This document shows positions 35,211 through 47,273 of a stretch of 64,000 nt of DNA, piece after piece (the first letter of the stretch is position 1; each line of letters starts with the position of its first letter). The notes under the pieces are model-generated. The model saw only the letters and a list, made by a program, of their open reading frames with translations. It searched no databases and was not told the DNA's origin. A program made the position numbers and the translations under genes. Where the stretch lies: contig JACKQL020000111.1 in assembly GCA_018296165.2 (NCBI GenBank), positions 1-64,000 on the forward strand, given 5' to 3'. The stretch comes from Termitomyces sp. T153. Lineage: Eukaryota; Basidiomycota; Agaricomycetes; Agaricales; Lyophyllaceae.

Positions 35211-36700
35211 TTTGCCATGTCAGCACTTTCCCCAGTCCTTTGCCATGTCATCAGTCTTTTGCCATGTCAACACTTTTCCCAGTCTTCCACACTCAAACTG
35301 AAAGACCTACAGAGGCACGGGGAATTGATTCCCATTGGTGCATGTCTCTTAGTAGTCACCTTTTGTCCATTGATATCAAGCATAATTTTAGATGAGTCTC
35401 AAGTGGTGAAGCTCATTCATAGAGCATTACCAGGGATAGTTGAGTTTGTCAACCAGCAGTTAGGGAAACAACCACAGTCATCCTAGAACACAAGAATACA
35501 ATCTGGGAATACTTGTGATTTATGTTCAGCTATTGGAAAGTCATGATATCCAAATGATATGTGGCAAAAGCATATATTAGTAGGGATGGCACATTAATGA
35601 CAGTCCCAGTCCTTTTCCATGTCAACACTTTCCCCAATCCTTTGCCATGTCAACACTTTCCCAGTCCTTTGCCATATCAACAATCCTTTGCCATGTCAAC
35701 ACTTTCCCCAGTCCTTTGCCATATCAACAATTCTTTGCCATGTCCCTTTGCCATGTCAACAATTCTTTGCCATGTCCCTTTGCCATGTCAACAATTCTTT
35801 GCCATGTCCCTTTGCCATGTCAACACTTTCTCCAATCCTTTGCCATGTCATCAGTCTTTTGCCATGTCAACACTTTTCCCAGTCTTCCACACTCAAACTG
35901 AAAGACCTACAGAGGCACGGGGAATTGATTCCCATTGGTGCATGTCTCTTAGTAGTCACCTTTTGTCCATTGATATCAAGCATAATTTTAGATGAGTCTC
36001 AAGTGGTGAAGCTCATTCATAGAGCATTACCAGGGATAGTTGAGTTTGTCAACCAGCAGTTAGGGAAACAACCACAGTCATCCTAGAACACAAGAATACA
36101 ATCTGGGAATACTTGTGATTTATGTTCAGCTATTGGAAAGTCATGATATCCAAATGATATGTGGCAAAAGCATATATTAGTAGGGATGGCACATTAATGA
36201 CAGTCCCAGTCCTTTTCCATGTCAACACTTTCCCCAATCCTTTGCCATGTCAACACTTTCCCAGTCCTTTGCCATATCAACAATCCTTTGCCATGTCAAC
36301 ACTTTCCCCAGTCCTTTGCCATATCAACAATTCTTTGCCATGTCCCTTTGCCATGTCAACAATTCTTTGCCATGTCCCTTTGCCATGTCAACAATTCTTT
36401 GCCATGTCCCTTTGCCATGTCAACACTTTCTCCAATCCTTTGCCATGTCATCAGTCTTTTGCCATGTCAACACTTTTCCCAGTCTTCCACACTCAAACTG
36501 AAAGACCTACAGAGGCATGGGGAATTGATTCCCATTGGTGCATGTCTCTTAGTAGTCACCTTTTGTCCATTGATATCAAGCATAATTTTAGATGAGTCTC
36601 AAGTGGTGAAGCTCATTCATAGAACATTACCAGGGATAGTTGAGTTTGTCAACCAGCAGTTAGGGAAACAACCACAGTCATCCTAGAACACAAGAATACA
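35211..36700. repeat. Right array: 600-base tandem units in inverted orientation, 2.5 copies
   Basis: A partial unit 35211-35500 is followed by full units 35501-36100 and 36101-36700, the mirror image of the left array. In each unit the plus strand carries an open frame whose end (VVKLIHRALPGIVEFVNQQL then GKQPQSS) is not repetitive in itself. It may be a fossil coding segment that was caught in the unit. Confidence 0.95.
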
Positions 36701-37354
36701 ATCTGGGAAAACACTAACACTAAATTCTCACAGCCGACTCGCCGACAATTGAACTTTCTGATCTAGAAGATTTTGAAGCCTATCAAGCTTCTATACTCAC
36801 TCTTCAGTATGCTCTGGCGGGGCTGTGGATGCCTTGGGGAGTTTTTCCAGCGTCACTTAGGTCGGTCGCTATTTTGGTGTCTCATCAATCACAATATTGA
36901 ATTTGGCCAAGTTTGAGGAGAATTCGCCGCATTAGCCATTGCTGGTGTAATGTCTGTAGAGGATGCCTTGCACATTGTCGCCCATCGCGCCCGTCCGATG
37001 GAGCAAAGGTGTGCCACGAATGAAACTGGAATGATTGCTATCAATCTCTGTCCAATCGCAGTACACAATGTATTAAGTGCTTCAACAGAGTTCTCTGAAC
37101 TAACTCTCTGAACTATCTATTGCGTGTTATAACAGCCCAGTTGACTGCGTACTCTCTGCACCATTGATGGAGCTGAAAGCTCTCAAGGCACATCTGGATA
37201 CAGAGAATCCGCTGCAAGAACATCCTTCTTGCCGTTTATCTTGGATGTCACGATTAAGCGATGTCACCACTTCTAGAAGGTCTCAATATTATTCTTCAGC
37301 GTGCCAAACATCCCGATCATGTCTCGTGCTCTTGGAGAACTCATCCATCCCGGC

Positions 37355-37898
37355 GACCGCTCCAATTTGTTGCCGAGTACGCTTGTGCATTTTTTTTTTA
37401 TTTTCCCCTATACCCGCCGGGGCCTTGCCCTATGCCGGGTTCTACTTTTATGTACAGATCTCTATCTAGCCGCATTGTCTATCTGGGTCTCTGATGCTTT
37501 GGCTCCCGCTGTTGCATTTGCCAGGTTGTGCCTGGACTTGGGCTGCGTGTCCGTATTACGCCTAGTGCGGCGGTATCATTCTAGGTGTATTATGTGTTAG
37601 TATGTAGATGTAATATGAAGGGGAAAAAGTGAAATGTCATCTCTCATCCGTTATGCCCTTCATCGCCAGGCTTTCTTCTGGTTTTTCTTCTTAGGCTGAG
37701 TGACTGTCGTGTCCTCGGTGAGTCGAAGGTCTCCATAGGTCCGTTCAAATCTCCTAGTGCTATTGATGTACTGGAATAGGGGCTTTACGATGCTCGCATC
37801 GCTCAGAAGCTTGCTCAAGGCTCCTCCAAGTTTCCTTGTTCAAAGTTCATCCTGAGAGAACAACACTCCTTATCTTCCTCCACGCACACCTGCCACTA
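37355..37898. other. Stretch right of the inverted repeat
   Basis: No gene is recognised. A run of ten T lies at about 37389-37398. The last 200 bases should hold the promoter of the following membrane-protein gene. Confidence 0.4.
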
Positions 37899-39562
37899 AT
37901 GCCAGCTCCGGCGGACATTTATTTGATAAAGTTGGTAGGTTATAATATATTGTCTCACATAACTAGAACTGTTACTGTCACCTTTTTATTCGGTGTGCAG
38001 CTTTGGATGTTATTAATGTATTTCAAACTGACAATTTGATGAAAGGAGCCTTTGTGATTATCTTCTTGGCCACAGCTACAACAATGATGTACGCTGTCGC
38101 ACGATGCTGTATGAATTGATATCATTACCTCATGCCCTCCCCAGAAAACGCGGCTTGAAGTTACTGCAATCGATCATCGTTTTCTCTACGATAGTCATCG
38201 ACTTTATTCTTGTCTCCACCTCTTTGGCTTGTCATACGATTATATTTGTCCAATGTGTCAGATACACACTCTTGGACCAGACCGCTACGACATTCAATAG
38301 CAAGACAATCTGCTACGACATTCAATAGCAAGACAATCCGCTACGACATTCAATAGCAAGACAATCCGCTACGACATTCAATAGCAAGACAATTTCAGAC
38401 CTCAACAAGATCTCTTGGTGATACGATATTATCCAGGCAACTTCACAGCAGCCCATGGTATGGAATGAATCAAGGTCTCAAAATCTATTGTTTCCACTAA
38501 ACATCATTTCAGCGGACGTTGAGTGATTCTGTCGTAATCTGGACAGCATGGGTTCTTGTTCCAAAAAAGATGGATGATGGCGCTCCCTATTGTCCTGTTA
38601 GTTGGAAGTACTGGTCAGTAATCAAACACTGCAAGCTCGATGTGCTGATCACATATGCCACTTCAGTTTGCGGCTTCACACACGTAGCAATCTTTTCCTC
38701 AAATTTCCGGTGGTTCATGGCGTCCATGAACCTTGAGCTGAGCCTGGTCAATCTCATGCTCGATGCTTCGTTAGCTTTGTCATTCCTAGCCAACACCTGT
38801 GCCACTCTCCTGATAGCCCATACCTTATGGTAGGTTTACTAGCTCTTTAGCTCTTTCCATTATGCACCACTGGCTGAACATTCCTTACTTAGGTTGCACC
38901 TGAGATCTTGAAAGGTACTCATGCTCCACAGGAAGCCTCCCAAAGTCCTCAAAGTCCTCGCCATCATTATAGATATGGGTGTTGCTTTTCTCTTGCTCCA
39001 GGTAAATTTGTTTCCAGAATATGGACGAAATAATCCGATTTAACCCGGAGACATAGGGACTAACCATCGTACTGAAACTTCTTCCTTTCAACCACTATTC
39101 AGCCTCCGATTTCTTTCAAACCGTCATCTCTAGCGCATATGTATCATTGACCGTGAGTCTGACGCAGACTGTACTTCCGACTCTCGAACCATTAACCTCC
39201 TCGTAATACTCTCGTGATCACAAGGAATGTATACAACGATTGTCGTCTACCTTGCCAACTAGCAGCGTTCTTTTGTGGAAGCATTCGAGCTTAGCGATCC
39301 CAATGCTAACGGTACACCTGAAGTACCCTTCAACCGAACAATTACTAGTGGCCCTCTTGAACTTGCACACCCGGATACATCAACCGATTCCATTTCACTG
39401 ACAGATGTATCGGACATGGGCTTCACAGACACTTCCAAAGGCACTATCATTATCCTTGTTGACTCCTTCGCACAAGAGAAGACCCAGGATATGGTAGAAG
39501 CCATCAACATGAGTAAGTACCCTCATACTCTGACCCACGTAATTCACTCAAAAGAGCAATAG
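37899..39562 (+). pseudogene. Seven-helix membrane protein of an agaricomycete family, decayed
   Basis: The start MPAPADIYLIKLVGYNI leads into a first membrane helix (TFLFGVQLWMLLMYF). Later hydrophobic blocks are LKLLQSIIVFSTIVIDFILV, then LSDSVVIWTAWVLVP (a typical loop and helix of this family), SLVNLMLDASLALSFLANTC, VLAIIIDMGVAFLLL, and GMYTTIVVYL before QQRSFVEAFELSDPNANG and an acidic Ser/Thr tail ending at 39562. Such proteins are common, mostly lineage-specific, and of unknown function. In-frame stops after FKLTI (near 38040) and after LHLRS (near 38910), and a 28-base repeat that is not a multiple of three, argue that the gene is dead, though unrecognised introns could explain some of this. 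Confidence 0.55.
38283..38394. repeat. 28-base tandem repeat, four copies
   Basis: CGCTACGACATTCAATAGCA followed by AGACAATC repeats four times with start points 38283, 38311, 38339 and 38367; the second copy begins with T and the last ends in TTTC. It lies inside the decayed membrane-protein gene. Confidence 0.95.
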
Positions 39563-42500
39563 GGCTTCACTGCTCGTGTCGGTTACAACGCGTACTCATC
39601 AAGCCAAGTATGACCAAGATGCGAATGTACATCGCCGTTTCGTTGGGTCACATTGTCATCTATGGCGACCGCATGGATGTGTATTGCTGTTTGAAGATGG
39701 CTGATGTATGGATATCGCACCCATTCCAACTAGACCCATAGCTGAGGGATGTCTGGCCAATGGCCGTAAATTGAGTGGATGACATCTAGTACAAAATCCC
39801 CGATTGACAATCAATCATTGTTTTGACCTGACGGCATGCTCTTCCACCACCTTGAGTGGATGACGGATATCAGAATGTTGTTTTGTTGCTCACACGATTG
39901 GGCAAAAGATTATGCACGAATGTTGTTTTGTTGCTCATACGATTGGGCAAACAATTATGCACGATGCGAGGTCAGGACGGTCACATTGGATAGCCTCACG
40001 ATGGCGTAAATATTTCTGTTGAAATGTCATTGAGCCATAAACTGATCGGTGAGGCCACGGTTGTGGCGAAGGGAAGTCCTCGGACTGGCATCATAAAAAT
40101 CACCTGACCACGTCTGATCCTGTTTCAGATTTGAATTTGTTAGTGAGCCTCTTTTTTTCTCTTGTCTAACTTGCCCTGAAAGAACCTGCACGTTTCTTGG
40201 GCACTACATTTTTTTTGTTGAACAAGGAACGACGGCATAGCTATTCTATTCGAAACCTACGTGATTAATTTGATGTTCTTGTGTCCATGTCTGAGTTCCT
40301 CGCGGATGTACGACTGAAGATTTGTGGTACATGTGCTACATCTGGACTTGTGCAGACATGGTATAAACATATATTGCCTCAAATGGTATGAAACCGAGGA
40401 CTTAGAAGCCGGGTCTGTTGATGCCGATTTGATTCGTCTCTTCTGATGGATTAACTCCTGATCCATATCGCACTCATTTATCAACTTTCAGGGTCTCCTT
40501 TCCTTATTTTCATGGCTCAATTAGGTGCCAAGTTTTTCTATTTTGTCTGACATATCGATATGTCGATCTCCAGTAACATGTGGACTCATCATGCAGCAAG
40601 TTTGACCTGTCTCATCCCGGAGCTTATATATCATGATTCTACCCGCGAACGAGGTCATCAGGCCTCAGGCACAATTGAAGAGCTTCTCAATGAGGTCATG
40701 GCACCCTGTTTTGTCACGATCCAGCGATGGTGAATCACCGGGCTTCGTAGTGTTCTCGTCAAAAGCTTTCATTTCTCTTTCTTTCGAAGCAATGACCGTA
40801 TATAATTTTAGATGAGACGCCTGTCAATTTGTATTCCGCCGTCATCAACGTGCTCAATGTTTCTGTAAATTATTCATCTCCTTATCAGTTGCTTGCGGAA
40901 ACTTACGCCTTCATAAGTACGATGGAGCACCTTGGCTTATTTTAGGCTTCAGCATCCTTCTGTTGTTGAACCATGTGAGACACCATGGATGTTTTCTTTG
41001 ACGTGTCTGACGGATTGCAGTTGGGCTTGGCTGTCAATCAGGTGGCCGTTTGAGCGCAGTATTTGATTCTTCTACGTGTATATGCATTTCTGAACATGTC
41101 AACCCGTCTCCTCTTTAGACAGATGGGATTGTCAGTTTACATATACGCTCCAGCGAAACTATCCTTCAACAATGCCCTTGATTCTCGTCATGGGCGCATT
41201 CAGTACTCGTTATTAATATTTTCTCGTGCTTCGTGACCCAATTAAAGCATTTCTACCATTTACTCGAAACCACTGTCATGTGTGAAAGAGTGAACTGACT
41301 TCCATCACTATCACTTACTCGATCCGAGTTTCGAATGTCATCATACTCTTGCTAGTTCAGGGGACTCATGTCAAATTGGTCAGATTACCAAGGTTTAATG
41401 CCACACATGGATCCACTCCATCTCAACACATCTCTGAAAGTTCAAGTTCACTTCCTCGGCCACTTACTCGATACGGCTCTCAACTAGGTCGTTCGCCTGA
41501 AGCGGCCCGGACTTCATATAAACGACTTCATCCCCTTAATGCCTTCTACTTATTTGTAACGAGTCACCATGACCAATACCCTTAGAGTCCATTCTGCAAA
41601 GTCATCATCTCCATCCATTTGCTACTCTTCCTTAGATTTGCAACCTCTTCTATTCCTCATTTGCCTCCTAGAATAGTGAAGCTCATATTACTTGCCGCCT
41701 TAAGCTTGATTACGATTTGCCATCATGCTGCAAGCTCCTGTGGCGTGCAGCCCATGTTGGTGTTATTTGACACATGCAAACTCATTTGAAATGTGCTTTC
41801 GAGAAAAGAACGTTTCGGCATTCACCTTTCCTCAAGTCAAGTCGATACTTACTTCCAGACCATACAAATATCCAGAAATGCCGTAGCTTGTAGCTAGACT
41901 ACGATTTCTGATGTTCACTCTCTCAACCCCGTAATCGGCAGCGACACATGGGATTTCTGTGTTCTTTGCAGCGACTTTTCCAAGACGGAGTTTTACTCGC
42001 TTCTTTTCAGAGCGGAAACATGCCTTTCGGGTTTATGTTTCCACTCGTGGCCTTTCCTCGAACCATGATATCTGGATCCATCAAATTCTCAATCTTCGAG
42101 CTAGAACAACGGCGGTGCGAGTTCAAAAACTTTTATCGAGGCCTTACAGATCGATCAGACCCTCTATGCGGCTGTTTCTGCAAATAGCCATCGAAGGAAT
42201 CCATTGTTTCACCTTATTTTCATCATTGTGATGAGTATGGTGCGATCTCATGGAGTAGGCTTTATCCTCCATATATTATTCTGAATCTGAGTTTCGGATG
42301 GATGAAGTGAGCCCATGGGCCGCCCACTACCCAAGTACTATGTTCAAGAGTCTTTGTCTACCTAGCAAGACTTGAAATAGGATAGAAAGCGTGCTGAACT
42401 ACTCAGAGGTAATCCTACACGATATCATGATAGCAACAAGAACTTAACGCGTTTGAAGAAATGAAAATTAACGCTTGGGGCACTATTTGACACTCTCAAA

Positions 42501-45099
42501 CGTAGTCCTACTTTTCCTTGACAGGTGATCAACGTCATATGATCTTTGAATTGAATGAATTTGCTCTGCTGGTACCATTTTGATAGATATATCTTTTGAC
42601 GCATGACAGTGCGGAAGTTCTGTAATTAGAAATTGTCGGAAATGTGTATCAGTGTTGATCCAGACTCAACCGTAGGGAAAGTCAGACCTTCCAGGCATCT
42701 TGTGGTCCTCGTCGGAAAATGTATGCAGAGTATACGTCAGTAATGGCTTTCATGGTCAATGAAAGAAGAGTTGATAGCCTCGGTGGACTATTGTGGCTAT
42801 CCAAACGACGGACGGCGCGAGGGTACGTTTGTGTGAGGTCTACCTCTTCAGTTCGAAATTATGATTGATATCCGTATGAATAGTACAATAAGCATCAATA
42901 GATGCCGAATATTTCTTGAATACCCGTCATTATGTTTGAACAGACTGCCGTTGCGGATGTCAGAGATAACACAGATCACAGTTGTTTGATGGCTGATCGA
43001 TGGCTGATCGAAGATGATCATGATAAACATCTTCTATAGAGCTATGTAGGATACCTGTCAATGCCGGAACGCCTGTGAATTGCATTACCTCTACCTTTAT
43101 ATTGCCTTTATGTCCGAGAAAATTTATATGCATCAGTGATCGCGGCGCAGATGTCATCAGACATAGCCTGAGATCGCCATGGTACTTGTACACAAGATCC
43201 CAGGTCCACGAGCCATCGAATTCACCAATTAGGCGGTCCAGGATATCTTTGTTTGCTGGCACAAAGATATATATGATCTCTTGGAAGTTGCAAGGACTGC
43301 CACACTCTCACTGTAGGAGTTCGTTGCCGTTCATCTGGTTTTGGTCACAAGACAAAGGCTAAGGCTACTCGACAAGGGTGACTACCGCAGCTCTGAGGCT
43401 CGGGGAGAAGTGTCTTGCTTGCTATCATGGCCCTCTTTGCCTCGTGATTTCGCTGACAAGAGCATCGATGGCCGACTGTTGTCATACTCTTACTAACTAC
43501 AGTGATCTCACACCTTCCCATATACTGGTCATACTGTCTGATTTCAAGACATCATATGGGCCTGAGAGCTCAAAGTGTGTCACGAAGATCAAGCGTATGC
43601 GCCACGATTCAGGGCCTAGAACCAGTCTGCAGAGAATCATGCTACGAAGAGACGTGTTCATGACAGAGGTAAACTCAATGATCTACTTGGTAGTAACTAG
43701 AGACCTTGAAGAGTGTCCATGTAGAGAGCGTGAACGAGATGTAGTGTAGAATACACGCGAGTACAATTGCTAGGTCATGAGTTTGTTCCACAGAGAAACA
43801 AACTAAAGACGCGTCGTGTGCCAGGAGCGATGGTCATGTGTTACCAATCATGACAATCCCTGCATAGAAAAGTCATTGTGTGGGCTGAGAAGCGAATTGC
43901 GTAATGTGAAAAGCTATTGAAAAGTCTCGGATTGATACATGGTAAGAAATGACGGGTATAAGTCGTATGTATTGCTGACCCTGGTGAGTAAAACTGCAAC
44001 ATGTACCTGAAGACACGATTGACAACAAATCAAACGAGACTTCTGAGGGAAACCCCCCCTCCCCGACACTAGCTCAACCACATTCTCGCCACACTCATTG
44101 ACCAACCCCGCACTACACTCTTTGAAATTTTAGATTATTTTTTTTTCTATTAAAAACTGCATTCAGTGCTAGACTCACCAGGCTACCGACGTTTTTAGCT
44201 TTGGCAGGGACCGCGGCCCAGTTGCTCGTCCCATACCCGCCAGGTATCCATCAAAAGCATTTTCTCAGCTCCATCAGCCATGACACCATATCAGGGACTA
44301 CCATGGGGGCGCGATACCATGGGGGCGCGATAAAGCATATGAAAACGTCGACCCGCTCTTTCTTTACATACGCGAGGGGTGGGGTAATTTGTGGCCTTGT
44401 AGTCGTCATTTCCTACTCATAGTACTGTGTAACGTAGGCGCCAAGCGCCTCGTGTATGTGATTAAGAATAAGAAAAAAAAACGAGACTCCATCAAAGCTT
44501 CAAGCATGAAATGACGGCAAGTAGTCTCTCATGATAAATGGACAACGGAATACTGAAAGGACAGATGCAGAAAATAGCAATTGTTTGGGGTGGCCGCGGC
44601 CGTCTGTCTGAGAAAATAAGATGTGATATATCCGGTGGCTCATAACAATGAACCCCGTCCAGGTGGTAAAAACGGCCAATTTGCACACGCGAATCCAGTG
44701 TGCCACAATTCGAGCAAGTGGATAGGACCAATTTCCCTTAAGGCCATCTATCTACCCTCTCATTCGAACACACCGAGCACGATGAGCCAACGAGAGATCG
44801 CTGCGTTAGCTTTGGAAACAACGCCAGTTGCATTCAATATCAGACCTCTTTCTTCTTTCCTAAACAAACGCTCTTTAAAAATCAGCCACATCAATCATGC
44901 AGACACAAGGCAAGAATTGCAATTCGTCATGATCGCCCAGACTTACCTTTTTGTCATATCAGTGGCAATACAAAAGTTACGACCGAAGGCCACTACTGTT
45001 CCCATTGAATTTTCGCAGGTCAAGCGGTAGAGCAGAGCCACCGACGCTGCCAAGTTAGATGGCCAACGTAGAAGAACAAGGCAAAGTGGCAAGAACAAC
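39563..45099. other. Long stretch without a recognised gene
   Basis: No product is named. A 45-base direct repeat (AATGTTGTTTTGTTGCTCAC start) occurs at 39874 and 39919, and a 16-base duplication CCATGGGGGCGCGATA at about 44302. Partly coding-looking frames include 41948-42187 plus, 42960-43262 minus (VPANKDILDRLIGEFDGSW-type text) and 43378-43749 plus, but none has a motif I recognise. The stretch 44763-45027 (MSQREIAALALETTPVAFN) may be a 5' exon of the following gene. Confidence 0.4.
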
Positions 45100-45785
45100 A
45101 TGGATCCATTAGCTCAAAAAGCCATCCTCTCTAACGGCAGGTGGGCCGTCAACGTTGAGGCATACCATGTCGACTGTAAAGGTTGTGGAAAGACCATCAA
45201 ACTCGACGTTCGATATGGAGAGTACTATCGCTCCAATTGGACCAAGCACCGAAATTCATGCAAGGTGATTCTGGAGACTATAGAAAGAGAGGTAAGAACC
45301 ATCACTTCAATTGAACGATCTGACAATGATATCCATTTGCAGCTTGAGACTACAAGAACGAGAACAGAGAATCACGAGGGTAATAACATGGAGGATTACC
45401 ACATGGACCAAGACATGGACATGGATTCAGACAGCGAACAAGGCGTCATAAAGAATGAACGCTCATCAACCGTATTGCCCCTCCTTACCTGTAGGTTGTC
45501 CTTGCCATCTGAGGAAACAGAGGCCTGATGCGTTTCCCTATGCAGATACCAGTCACAAGGCCATCTTCCAACAGTTTCGTTGAGAATCCTTTTAAGGAAA
45601 GTACTATGGGTACTATGGGACACGTTCCTCCACGTCTCGCATACAAACTTGCGAGACATAACTCTGCTGCCGTGGTTATGCTGGACCAGTCCACCACGGG
45701 GTTGTTGCCATCTACCATGAGAATTGATGATGCAGATTATATTGAGCCCAAGCCTTCTTGTGGGTCGTATTTTTCCTTAGGCTGA
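45100..45785 (+). CDS. Small Cys/His (zinc-type) domain protein, function unknown
   Basis: Exon 45100-45291 and exon 45343 onward are joined by a 51-base GT-AG intron. The first exon encodes HVDCKGCGKTIKLD followed by YYRSNWTKHRNSC, a C-x2-C...H-x4-C arrangement that recurs in many agaricomycete proteins and could bind zinc or DNA. An acidic, Met/Asp-rich stretch follows (MDQDMDMDSDSEQG). A further intron, probably starting at about 45491, may lead to a last exon that includes part of 45528-45785 (HVPPRLAYKLARHN, ending GSYFSLG). The true start may be in an upstream exon near 44763. No name is offered. Confidence 0.5.
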
Positions 45786-46647
45786 CCACTAAAGGAAAAG
45801 ATACAAGTTTTGTATCGTTTTTTATGGGCATGGCATAGAGTAGTATCATAGCATGAGACCCAAAGTGAAGCTGCACACAGTAGCCATGTTCACGGCTTAT
45901 GGTTACCGTACAACAGCTACCGTGACCGTAATTGTCAAGGATCTGCCAGGGTTACCTCCCAAGATGTACTATATTATTATGAGATATCGATAATAATGAT
46001 AAGGTTTTACCTGAAACCCGCAGACAATTCAGAGAACCAAGGATGTCCAGCTGTGGCGACGAGGTAGGTCAAGACACGCCTCTCCGTAAGAATCCGAACT
46101 CCGATCCGCATCTCATAATCTATTCCGGTGTGGATTGACCCCAATCGCAAACCGAATTCTAGTTTTCATTGCTATGATCCAAATTTGGACTCTTTAAATT
46201 AGCTGATGACATTTGCGTGAAAGTTTCGCATTACCTCGCCACCACTTTTACCCAGAAATTACTCCTGATGTGTTTGCCAGTAAACATATCTTTATTTTTC
46301 TGGTTGGGGCTCATCTCTAATCATCTTCAGTCCTGATATGAAGTACAACAATAACAATGGTAGGTTATTGGAATGATTCGGCCCACGGCTTCGAATCGCT
46401 AAGTTCAACTTTACATCAAAACTCGATGGAAGGTAGGAGCGGCTTAGCTTAGGAAACTTTCGTCATGCCATCAACAGAAAGAGGAGCTCATCAGCCATTG
46501 TAGTTCTTTGTGCCACAGAACATGTATATGCCTGTGGTATCAGTAGTTGTGACTATATATTGTTATATAATCTCCCCCATGACCTTGACATCAGTCTCGA
46601 GTGCACCAGATGAGTATGATGTAGATATTGAAGAAATCACATGTGCC
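45786..46647. other. Stretch without a recognised gene
   Basis: Nothing recognised. A short inverted string, GAGATATCGATAATA, lies at about 45979. Confidence 0.35.
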
Positions 46648-47273
46648 TCAAAAAGCGGTCGATTGTATCTCTTTTCCGCACCATCGCATCATGAAGCGGA
46701 AAGGAAGAGGGGTTTCTTTTCGCCATACACGACTCTTCAGCGACTTCTTTGGTATGCGATTAATCTGGTCCAAAGCATCACGTAGAAAAATACGATCATC
46801 GGGATCATGCCGTGTCATCGCAGTGGCTAGTTCCAACAAAGACTCTAGCCCATCATAATCCTACAGATACTCATGAGACATACATAATAGAGCACAAAAG
46901 CTACTTTCACCTTGATCTGGTTCATCAAAACATTTCCGAGCTGGTATATTTCCATTAGAAACAGATTGTAAGGGTTCGGGGATTGAAATTCAGGCACAGT
47001 TTTGTCCTGACCGTAGATTCCATTTCCTACTGGCTTGGTGATGTGGAGTGGAATCACATGGGAATGGCCAAAGTCGATGAAGTAATATGTATTTGGCCTT
47101 ACGGACCACCGAGTCTTCCATTTAAGCTTCTCATTGACTCCGTCATGCGTCCATCTTCTGACAAAATGAACTCCGCGTGGTATAACTTGCGTCATCTCTA
47201 TCAAATTCAGGAATCTCTTTTGGGAATAAGGATGCTCGATGGCGTAGCCGTGTAGTATACGATGCTCCTGCAT
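46648..47273 (-). pseudogene. Protein-kinase-like fragment (C-lobe) without the HRD aspartate
   Basis: Minus-strand exons 47273-46911 and 46860-46648 are joined by a 50-base intron. The text MQEHRILHG sits where kinases of this fungal group have the helix before the catalytic loop, but the expected HRD..N is replaced by HGYAIEHP. The magnesium-binding DFG is present (YYFIDFGHS), followed by GQDKTVPEFQ (the APE-like segment), EIYQLGNVL and a C-lobe end RHDPDDRIFLRDALDQI. These short, divergent kinases are abundant in agaricomycetes. No N-lobe is visible upstream. It may be a pseudokinase fragment or a decayed gene. Confidence 0.6.

Larger units (their letters stand above)
32576..37354. repeat. 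Large inverted repeat (palindrome), arms about 2.14 kb, spacer about 490 bases
   Basis: The left arm 32576-34720 is the reverse complement of the right arm 35211-37354. Matching positions add up to 69931 through the tandem-unit part. The inner 1.9 kb of each arm is almost identical. The outer 240 bases show about ten substitutions and one 14-base insertion on the left (near 32614-32628). Identity begins at GAGTTCTCCAAGAGCAC on the left and ends at its complement on the right. No terminal target-site duplication and no transposase is seen. It may be a recent inverted duplication or an assembly product. Confidence 0.9.

Noticed and set aside
33465..35900. Regular short repeats as a CRISPR array
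   Set aside because: Words are 12 bases with repetitive spacers, in a eukaryotic genome, with no cas genes.
33245..36686. Long open frames of 84-155 residues across the 600-base units as genes
   Set aside because: Most of their length is translation of the minisatellite in several frames at once; only the non-repetitive end is considered coding-like.
32576..37354. Palindrome as a foldback (MITE or Foldback) transposon
   Set aside because: No target-site duplication is seen, flanks do not match, and the arm ends lack terminal motifs; kept only as an inverted duplication of unknown origin.
45000..45040. tRNA-like string
   Set aside because: No matching A/B box pair or cloverleaf could be built; no tRNA elsewhere either.
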